Shown here one piece after another: positions 57,783 to 64,000 of a stretch of 64,000 bases of DNA. The DNA is from Adiantum capillus-veneris (taxonomy: Eukaryota; Streptophyta; Polypodiopsida; Polypodiales; Pteridaceae). The translations under genes were made by a program, and so were the position numbers. Every line of letters starts with the position of its first letter. Position 1 is the stretch's first letter. A model generated the notes under the pieces. That model saw nothing but the letters and a program-made list of their open reading frames with translations, had not been told where the DNA came from and did no database searches. The DNA is taken from contig CM043942.1 of assembly GCA_014529385.2 (NCBI GenBank), forward strand, positions 6,325,001-6,389,000. The letters are read 5' to 3'.

Positions 57783-59652
57783 TGTGAGGGCCATATCCAG
57801 ACTCGACCCTACTCACCTCCCTCAGTCTTCCAGACTCCTCCACGGAATGACGTGGATCTATCTGCAGGTATCCCTCCCACTTGGGACCAACACCCAGACA
57901 GGAATCCGGCCTATCTCGAATGCCAACCCAAGTGGGTAAATCCCATCAATTTGATGACTCTATCCGCTTATCATAATTTGATCCGTCTTTGGCATCTTTC
58001 CATCACCCACACTTAAAATTGTGGTCCTTCGTCTTGATTCTCTTGATCTTTAACTTGAGGATCTGTTCTTGATTTATTGTTCTCCCTTGGTTCATGGCGA
58101 TAACCCCTTTTTCCTGACAAGCAGGCACGGCAGTTATCGCTTTCCCCTAAGAAGAGGGATCTTGTAATCCTACCTGGCCTCGCTCGTTCCCACTTACCCG
58201 TTTTTATCCCGCATAGTCCTAGTGTTTAACATAAAATTCTTATTCAACATCCGACCATCTGTCCCTCCGGATCCACCCACCCACCGAACCATTTCATGAA
58301 AATCCCTTCTTGGGGTAGTACTTAACTACTACAAAATCAGAAAGACAGTCTATCAGACATCGTAAGACAACAAACAGCATAGAATCTGTTGTATACCCTC
58401 GTTCAGGAAAATTCATCTAGTTGTTCCCACCAGATCTATATTTAGATACTTTTAATTCATTTCTTTATCTTTATCTCCTACAATTAGCTTGTAACTAGTT
58501 TCCTAATTAATCATGCAACACATTTAGTTTCAACCAATTCATCTTGTCTCACTCAGGAACAAGATAATCAGTTACAAGCCATCAAAATGGTAGCACCTTC
58601 ACAATATTTCCCTGAATTAAGTGTTTGGGAAAGGCTCATCAAGTAATTTAATCATTCCTTCCTAAGCATTTTATTTCGAGAGGTATAGCACCATCAGGTG
58701 ACAGATGCACATGATAGCCCCTATATTCCTAGCCTTTCAAGTTCCTTTTTACGCAACCAAATCGAGCAAACTTCCTTAATTAAATTCACATCATCCTCCG
58801 TGAGTATGACCTTCTCATCCAACTATTGGCATCAGGCCATACCTCGATTATGGCCGTTTTCCAATAAGAAACCAGGGGTACTTCACCCGGGCGGGCAAAA
58901 ATAAAACAAACCCATTCATCCCTTATCCCTAGAGCATGAATGACCTAGGTATAACAAACATGCCGGTTACGCTGCCCTAGCCGAAAAGGACCAATCTCTG
59001 TCAATTTCCCCAAGAGAATCCTCTCAATGGGCCGGCCTTTCAATCAAATTGACCTCAAGAAGATCCATCTCGGTTTTCGGTCATTTCCAAACAATCTTCA
59101 AAACTCCTAGTTAAATTTATGTTTTGCAATGGGCTATCCCTATTACCTCTTGAGGTTCCTTTTTAACTCCTAGTTGGTAATTTCTAGGCTCATGCATTTA
59201 TCAACCTTAATTCCTAATTTCATTAATTATCTACCAGCCAAGTTTATTTAGGAAATACAAGCAAGTTTTTGCCATAGGCATTTGATGGTTAATGTCTCTT
59301 GAGAATGCCAACTTTTTAAACTCAATCCCCGGTTTGTACGATTCCCAGGTTTTTGCAATCCTTTGCTATCCATGGGGCATCTCCATGGAATCTTGTAGAG
59401 TTTTCGGTTCAAACAATACGGAGATCAATTCCTCGAAGTTATCCCCTATCTCCCTCATCCCGTATTTGCAAACAAACTTGAAATTGAAAATTTTAAAAAT
59501 ACTCTTCAATACCGAAAAGTGAACTCCTTCTATCAAGCTTAGACAACTACTCTTTTCTTATGGTGCCTAGCTTTCCATTTAGAAAGCTAGAAGGTCATCC
59601 TATAATTATGAGTCTTCGAGCTTTCCATTAAAGCTTGGAAGAGAGGATTATA
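57783..59652 (-). repeat. 5' LTR of element C, truncated
   Basis: It is collinear with 49697-51610 (the unique part of the LTR). Similarity ends at GAGAGGATTATA (59652), before the 158-bp array would begin. The missing U3 and array were removed by a deletion or rearrangement that joined the LTR to the sequence at 59653. Confidence 0.88.
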
Positions 59653-59689
59653 TTTTGCACTTGAGGGTACAAACCTAATGGACAAAAAT

Positions 59690-60890
59690 CACATAAGAGC
59701 ACTGCAAAGGTCGGTTCCATGCTTCCATGGCAAGGGCATGGAGAACAAGGGTTAGATTGTCGTGATGTCAGAGATGAAGGTAGAGAATGGGAAGCGTCTA
59801 TTCTGAGATGTCCCATGCTCAATGCCCCAGACCGTGATCAAAAGGACCACGCTTGGAATCAATCTTTCCATTTCCTCTATCGAATGTACATTTTTTTACA
59901 TTACACGCATTCATGCACATTTTTGATAGGCTATTGAAGCTCCACATTGACTATGCTTTCACAATGAAACCATTGGAAAAGTCCCAGAAAGCGATCGAAA
60001 GAGTGGAGGTACTCTTGAATTCCATTGGCTGTCACGGTGGAAATGTGTCTATCGTTGCTGCAAAGAATACAGGGGAGGCCCATGAAATTGCTCAACAAGT
60101 GTCAATGAGTGGACAAAAAGCTAGACCCTTTTTGAAGAAAGTTTCCCAAGGAAAGCCAAGTCGATATGATGCTCAAAACAGCTCCAACCAGCAGGCAGGT
60201 AACCTTTGGGAGCTTTGGAAGGAGTTATGCAAAGCTACTACTGACAATGATTCAAATGGCGAGCTTGCAAACAAGCGCAAGCAAGTTTGGGCACATTTTG
60301 ATAAAATGATCAAGTTTATGGGCCTTAACAACACAACAAAAGAACAACGCCAATCATTTCAAGAAGCCTTGGCGGACTTTACCAAGGTCTTCACCCTTTC
60401 TTGGGGTGAAAATAACATCACACATTACATGTAAGCCATGTTACGTGGTGTATTTATTACAAGGGATTGTTTTTATTAAATAATGCGGATCGTTTACTCA
60501 TGTGAGCAACATATCTTGTTTGCGCATGGTGCATTTTTTATGCACAAGTATGGATCGCTTGAAATTTTTAGCACTCAAGGTATGGAGAAGTCCCATTATC
60601 GAGCAAGGGGAGTGTACTTTAAAAATACTCGACATGGTGGTGGAATGGTGCAATCCAATTATTTGGAGGAGATGTTCAACTGATTTTTTTGCACAACATT
60701 TGCTCGTAAGGTCACAATGGAGCGTGCACGACAATCCAAGATTTCTATTGAAGTGCGGAAATGGAGTCGTCAAGAGCATAGCAACAAGTGGTGAATGTCG
60801 CAAGGTCCCGCCAAGCATGCTGTATGGCAGCAATGCAGAGTGTGACAAGGATCAAAGTGGATACTGCGCGAGTCACTACATGTGAATGCA
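59690..60890 (+). pseudogene. Unrecognised transposon-like ORF, broken
   Basis: Frames join as SMLPWQGHGEQGLDCRDVRD and EWEASILRCPMLNAPDRDQK (59700-59850), then after a shift a 59853-60434 frame with LFxNSIGCHGGNVS-like text, QAGNLWELWKELCKAT, QVWAHFDKMIKFMG and ENNITHYM. After a stop come MHKYGSLEIFSTQGMEKSHY and RARGVYFKNTRHGGGMVQSN (60540-60670). The ITHYM...KYGSL..FSTQGMEKSHY pattern reminds me of C-terminal segments of large uncharacterised transposase-like proteins (KDZ-type is one possibility), but I cannot confirm this. Its end lies about 90 bp before the TATA box of the H3-like ORF. Confidence 0.35.
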
Positions 60891-60978
60891 GGGTCCAACT
60901 CTTAGCGACATGTTTATTTAAAAAATAATAGTTTTTTTTTAAAATTAGTGTGAACAGGGCCCTTTTTAAATGGTCCCT

Positions 60979-60986
60979 TATAAATA
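60979..60986 (+). promoter_or_regulatory. TATA box of the H3-like ORF
   Basis: TATAAATA lies 59 bp upstream of the ATG at 61045, a normal plant spacing for a start site near 61010. Confidence 0.5.
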
Positions 60987-61044
60987 TTGCATGCTCTCAT
61001 AAACCACTCATTTCTTAAGAACAAGTGAGCTCTTACCATATGAA

Positions 61045-61941
61045 ATGGTGCACACCAAACAAACCGCAAAAGAGCATCCGCCTGCCAACAAAAACACCCT
61101 CCAAGGATGTGAGAAGCCGGCATAGCTTAAAGGCACAAGAAAACAGCCACAAACACGTGGCCGTTCCAGGAACTGTTCTAACAGTGGGCATGGTAGTAGG
61201 GCACCAGAGTCATGGAGGGCTGTTGAATGTCCACATCCTCAAGATATAACACCTAGAAAAAGAATGAAGCAACGTGCCCAGCGCTAGAGAGAAGAAGAGG
61301 GCCAACAAATAACAGAGTCCGATAGGGAGGAGCCGTCGCGCCACCAATCACAAGCAGGACCATCCAGGACTCGGGTAGTCCATATAGACACTGAATCAGA
61401 GAGTGAGCCACCATGGCTGCGAGCTAAAATACCACGCACACACTGGGTGCCCGTTGGGGGGAAGACACTGCCTCGAGGCCAGGGAGCTCTCCCCACACCA
61501 CAAGATTGGCAGGCAAGGGAAGAGGATGAATCAGAAGAGGCTGCAGATTCAGCCCCTAAGCATGTAAACACGCGCAAGTCTAAGTTTTTCAAGAAGCCTA
61601 AATGCCACCAGCCAGCAAATGTGCAAGTGCCCCCAAGACAACTACAATGGTGCCAAAAAATAGCAAGGGCATTCGCAGAAATCCGCCACTACTAGAAGAC
61701 TATAGAGCTTTTGATTCGACGCACCCCCTTTGCTTGCACAGTGAAGGAGGTGCTTCAAAGCTATGGAAATCAGTATAGAATGCAAGCAATAGCGCTAGAG
61801 GCTATTCAAGAAGCTGTAGAGGCCCACATCATTTCGGTGTTGGAAGATACCAACCTATGCGCCATTCATGCAAAGCGAGTGACAATACAGCCAAAAGATA
61901 TGCAGCTTGCACGTCGATTGCGACGAGACTTCGAGCATTAG
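61045..61941 (+). pseudogene. Long-tailed histone H3-like ORF
   Basis: The ATG at 61045 opens one continuous frame of 299 codons, interrupted only by three TAGs at 61123, 61285 and 61693 (codons 27, 81 and 217). The start MVHTKQTAKEH matches the histone H3 start M-A-R-T-K-Q-T-A-R. Residues about 12-200 are an unusual tail with basic patches (KGTRKQPQTRGRSR, TPRKRMKQR), an acidic Ser stretch (DTESESEPP) and EEDESEEAADS. Residues 205-298 are an H3 histone fold: FAEIRHY[16 protein letters not shown], [50 protein letters not shown] and [11 protein letters not shown]. The [15 protein letters not shown] block equals canonical H3, while helix 1, loop 1 and helix 2 are divergent; loop 1 has canonical length. 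The codon-217 TAG stands exactly where H3 has Gln (HYQK). There is no intron. Canonical H3 is about 136 residues and plant CENH3 about 150-190, so 298 is long. It is a decayed H3-variant or CENH3-like copy, or a histone ORF carried by a transposon. Confidence 0.85.
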
Positions 61942-62066
61942 CCGAAGTTACCCCTCTTTTTGTATTGCACACCCTTATCTTTGTAATGTTTTGACTTTCC
62001 AATGACAATATGATCAACACTTCTGTCTATTGTGTCTATTATCTTTGTAATGAGATGACTTTGCAA

Positions 62067-62180
62067 TTTCAAGTTTTGTTTACCCATAAGATATCAAAAA
62101 AGTTAACATATTGTGAAACCAGGTGTCTATGCAACAATAAAATAGGTTTTTCAAATGTCCAATGTAATTGGGCCTTAGGG
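62067..62180. repeat. Direct repeat, copy 1, flanking foldback 1
   Basis: About 115 bp, TTTCAAG...GATATCAAAAAAGTTAACAT, with GTGAAACCAGGTGTCTATG and CAAATGTCCAATGTAATTGG. A second copy lies at 62460-62575. The two enclose foldback 1. Confidence 0.85.
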
Positions 62181-62190
62181 TGCAGTTAAT

Positions 62191-62410
62191 GAATTGCTTT
62201 CAGTTAATTTATGTATTTTAAGTATCCTATGGGGTAGAGAAGCCTACCAGGGGAAAACAAAAGGGTGGCCACAAGGGCACGCAAATGGCCCATCCACCAG
62301 TTTTGGATGGCCCATTTGTGCGCCCTTGTGGCCACCCTTGTTTTGGCACCTGGTAGGCTTCTCTACCCCCTAGGACACTTAAAAACCACAAATTTACTAA
62401 AAGCAATTGG
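62191..62410. repeat. Foldback 1: near-perfect hairpin
   Basis: A left arm (62191-62300) and right arm (62301-62410) are inverted copies with almost no loop. Shared blocks include GGTAGAGAAGCCTACCAG, GGGTGGCCACAAGGGC and GGCCCATCCA. The arms end at AATTGCTTT/AAAGCAATT. There is no coding potential beyond shadows. It resembles a foldback MITE, and a transcript would form a hairpin of roughly 100 bp. Confidence 0.9.
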
Positions 62411-62459
62411 TTTTGCATCATTACTTTAGATGGAGCCTTGTGGCCACCCTTTTTTGGCC

Positions 62460-62575
62460 ATTTCAAGCTTTGAATTCCCCAGAGGATATCAAAAAAGTTA
62501 ACATATAGTGAAACCAAGTGTCTATGAAACATTAATTTGTATTTTTCAAATGTCCAATGTAATTGGGCTTTTTGG
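62460..62575. repeat. Direct repeat, copy 2
   Basis: It matches 62067-62180 with few differences, for example CATATAGTG for CATATTGTG. Confidence 0.85.
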
Positions 62576-62716
62576 TGCACGGGTGTACTAGGTAGAGCTA
62601 AAGCAGGTGATAGTGTGCTGAAAAACTTAAATTCAGAGTTGATTTCACCTTTTCTAGTGTCCTTGACTGTTAACGTATGCTAAAATTGCCATAAAAAGGG
62701 TGGCCACAATGCTCCA

Positions 62717-62976
62717 TCTAAATTAATGATGCAAAACCAATTGCTTTCAGTAAATTTGTGTTTTTTAAGTATCCTAGGGGGTAGATAATCCTACGAGGTG
62801 TCAAAAAAAGGGTGGCCACAAGGGCGCGCAAATGGGCCATCCAAAACTGGTGGATGGGCCATTTGCGCGCCCTTGTGGCCACCCCTTTTTTGGCACCTGG
62901 TAGGCTTCTCTACCCCTTGGGATACTTAGAATACATAAATTAACTAAAAAGAATTGGTTTTGCATCATTACTTTAG
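62717..62976. repeat. Foldback 2: near-perfect hairpin
   Basis: The arms (62717-62840 and 62846-62976) start TCTAAATTAATGATGCAAAA and end with its inverse, and include the same GGTGGCCACAAGGGCGCGC and GGGCCATCC blocks as foldback 1. Its centre is near 62843. Outer pieces of foldback 1 (62422-62460) and foldback 2 (62688-62740) are also inverted to each other around TGGAGC...GGCCACC. Confidence 0.9.
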
Positions 62977-63193
62977 AGAAACCACTTCTCACTCAAATGT
63001 GTTTTATACTTTCCCCAGTATCATGTGCATCCACCTTCCGTTGTGTTGTTACTTCAAGCAAAAAAGACAGCTTATTGAAACATATCACCAACTACAACAA
63101 TTTTCAAGATTGACAAATCACATTTAGAAGAATTTGCAAGATAGAGAGACAATTCCAAATATTTTTTATTACTTCCAAAACGGTGATTTTACA

Positions 63194-63998
63194 TCATGTA
63201 TCTGAGGAGTTCATAATTTTCTTGACCATTTCTTGGCGCCTATCTTGCGTGTAAGGCAACTCCTGAGTCAAGAGAGATTGTGCTATGGCCTTTGGGTCAG
63301 TTGAGCCAATGGAAGCATGTATCCCTATCTGGGCAAGCACTTTACCACGGAAGCCAGTGCCAAACGTTGTGCATACAAAGGATCTACGCACTAGGAACAC
63401 AAGATGCGCAGTTTGAGCAATGGTTCTCAAACACAAAAACTTGCTCAAAGCTTTCAACGACCAAGTCATAAAATGGCCTTGGGGAGTAAATTCATTATGG
63501 ATAATGTCCACATCACCAGGGGGGAGTTGTCCTAGGTATTGCGCAAGGGAAGCTTGAGGTCCAAAGCCCGTCCTCTTGCCACCCGTCCTTGCAGCAAAAT
63601 CATCAAGCTCCACAACGTCCTGTCATAAACCGATGAAGGTTGAGAAAATATACAATGAAGGATAAAATAGTAACATGAAAATTAGGATACAATTTACCTC
63701 CTGCTGCTTGCCGTCCTCCTCCTTGTCGCCCTTTGCATCCAAGTTAATGCTCCCATGCACCATAGCTACGAGCTTTGGATCATCAGATGCGAGGTTGCAT
63801 AATGGCATAGGCATCCTAGCGGCCTCAACCTTGGCTTGCGTGGCTTGGAATTCTTCCTCAGCCACATGCAACTTCTCTGCTGCCAAGACCTACGCACATA
63901 CAACTGCAATAGTGTCAGCAACAGAGTCCCCAACTGGCAAGAGCTTTCTTTCTAGGGCATCTGGCATATTGTCTAAGGGACATTTGGTGCTGTTGCAT
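63194..63998 (-). pseudogene. Two-exon coding relic of unknown family, runs off the window
   Basis: On the minus strand a frame enters from the window edge (about 63998) with STKCPLDNMPDALERKLLPV. After a TAG at 63892-63890 it continues VLAAEKLHVAEEEFQATQAK, a helical segment, and SDDPKLVAMVHGSINLDAKG to KQQE at 63698. A 78-bp intron (63697-63620) has GTAAAT at its start and ATGACAG at its end. Exon 2 (63619-63194) joins in phase: DVVELDDFAARTGGKRTGFG, ASLAQYLGQLPPGDVDIIHN, FTPQGHFMTWSLKALSKFL and so on, to a stop before 63194. I recognise no domain. The clean in-phase intron argues for a once-real gene or an intron-bearing transposon gene. The TAG stands where Gln would fit the helix. Confidence 0.5.
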
Positions 63999-64000
63999 AG

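Larger units (their letters stand above)
49692..59652 (-). mobile_element. Element C: RT-less chromovirus-type retrotransposon, 5' LTR truncated
   Basis: On the minus strand the order is: truncated 5' LTR (59652-57783), initiator tRNA-Met site (57780-57769), decayed gag, RNase H trace and integrase with chromodomain (56136-55078), polypurine tract (54271-54238), and 3' LTR (54236-49697). It is the same family as element B and shares its missing RT. It lies in the integrase of gypsy copy 2; the left flank is GCAAGGT. Because the 5' LTR is cut at 59652 and the remainder of the gypsy integrase does not follow, no target duplication can be confirmed. Confidence 0.9.

Noticed and set aside
62227-62992. 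Minus-strand ORFs over the foldbacks with similar peptides (PFCFP, QGWPQGR)
   Set aside because: Inverted repeats give similar translations on both strands; they do not indicate a gene.

Overview
The window looks like heterochromatic nuclear DNA of a land plant with a large, repeat-rich genome. The evidence is Ty3/gypsy LTR retrotransposons of plant type, including a chromovirus lineage, a primer binding site matching the plant initiator-methionine tRNA (TGGTATCAGAGC), a MULE-type transposase relic, a MITE, plant-style GT-AG splice sites with CT-rich leaders, and long AT-rich gene-free stretches. I cannot name the species. A non-flowering plant (fern, lycophyte or gymnosperm) is only a guess. 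I see no bacterial, organellar or intact host housekeeping gene.

Left part (1-12.6 kb): a decayed MULE-like transposase ending in a SWIM zinc finger (about 700-3500), a gypsy integrase relic (4340-5290), a series of short palindromes spaced about 285 bp apart (7187-8591), and a long broken coiled-coil ORF of unknown identity (8705-11340).

Centre-left (12.6-36.3 kb): a compound GT/GA microsatellite and a 1.6-kb TACCAG/CAGTA-rich tract lead into a gypsy polyprotein relic (copy 1). Its gag is split at 17118/28311 by an 11.2-kb chromovirus-type element (element B) flanked by a perfect ACCAA duplication. Copy 1 continues as gag knuckle, protease, RT, RNase H, a 456-bp MITE, integrase, and then an in-frame C-terminal extension with a second retropepsin-like motif. 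Element B has long LTRs (4.58 and 3.03 kb). Most of their length difference comes from 6 versus 2 copies of a 158-bp higher-order repeat and from a 940-bp solo-LTR-like insertion.

Centre-right (36.3-59.7 kb): gene-poor DNA with a GC-rich island, poly-C/palindrome modules, a plausible first exon with TATA box and splice donor (40841-41245), a 19-bp minisatellite, a gag-RNase H fusion relic, the 3' end of a minus-strand LTR element, gypsy copy 2 (46.9-49.7 kb), and element C. Element C is a minus-strand relative of B inserted into copy 2. B and C share the same loss of RT and the same internal copy of the polypurine-tract region, so they appear to be a non-autonomous family.

Right end (59.7-64 kb): a decayed unrecognised transposon-like ORF; a 299-codon ORF that starts like histone H3 (MVHTKQTA), carries a tail of about 200 residues and ends in a divergent but clear H3 histone fold, with three in-frame TAG codons; a cluster of near-perfect foldback hairpins; and a two-exon minus-strand coding relic.

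Across the window, disabling stops fall mostly where Gln (CAG/CAA), Arg (CGA) or Trp (TGG) is expected. That fits decay by deamination of methylated cytosine. The window is best read as layered, mostly dead transposable elements, with the long-tailed H3-like ORF as the most unusual content.
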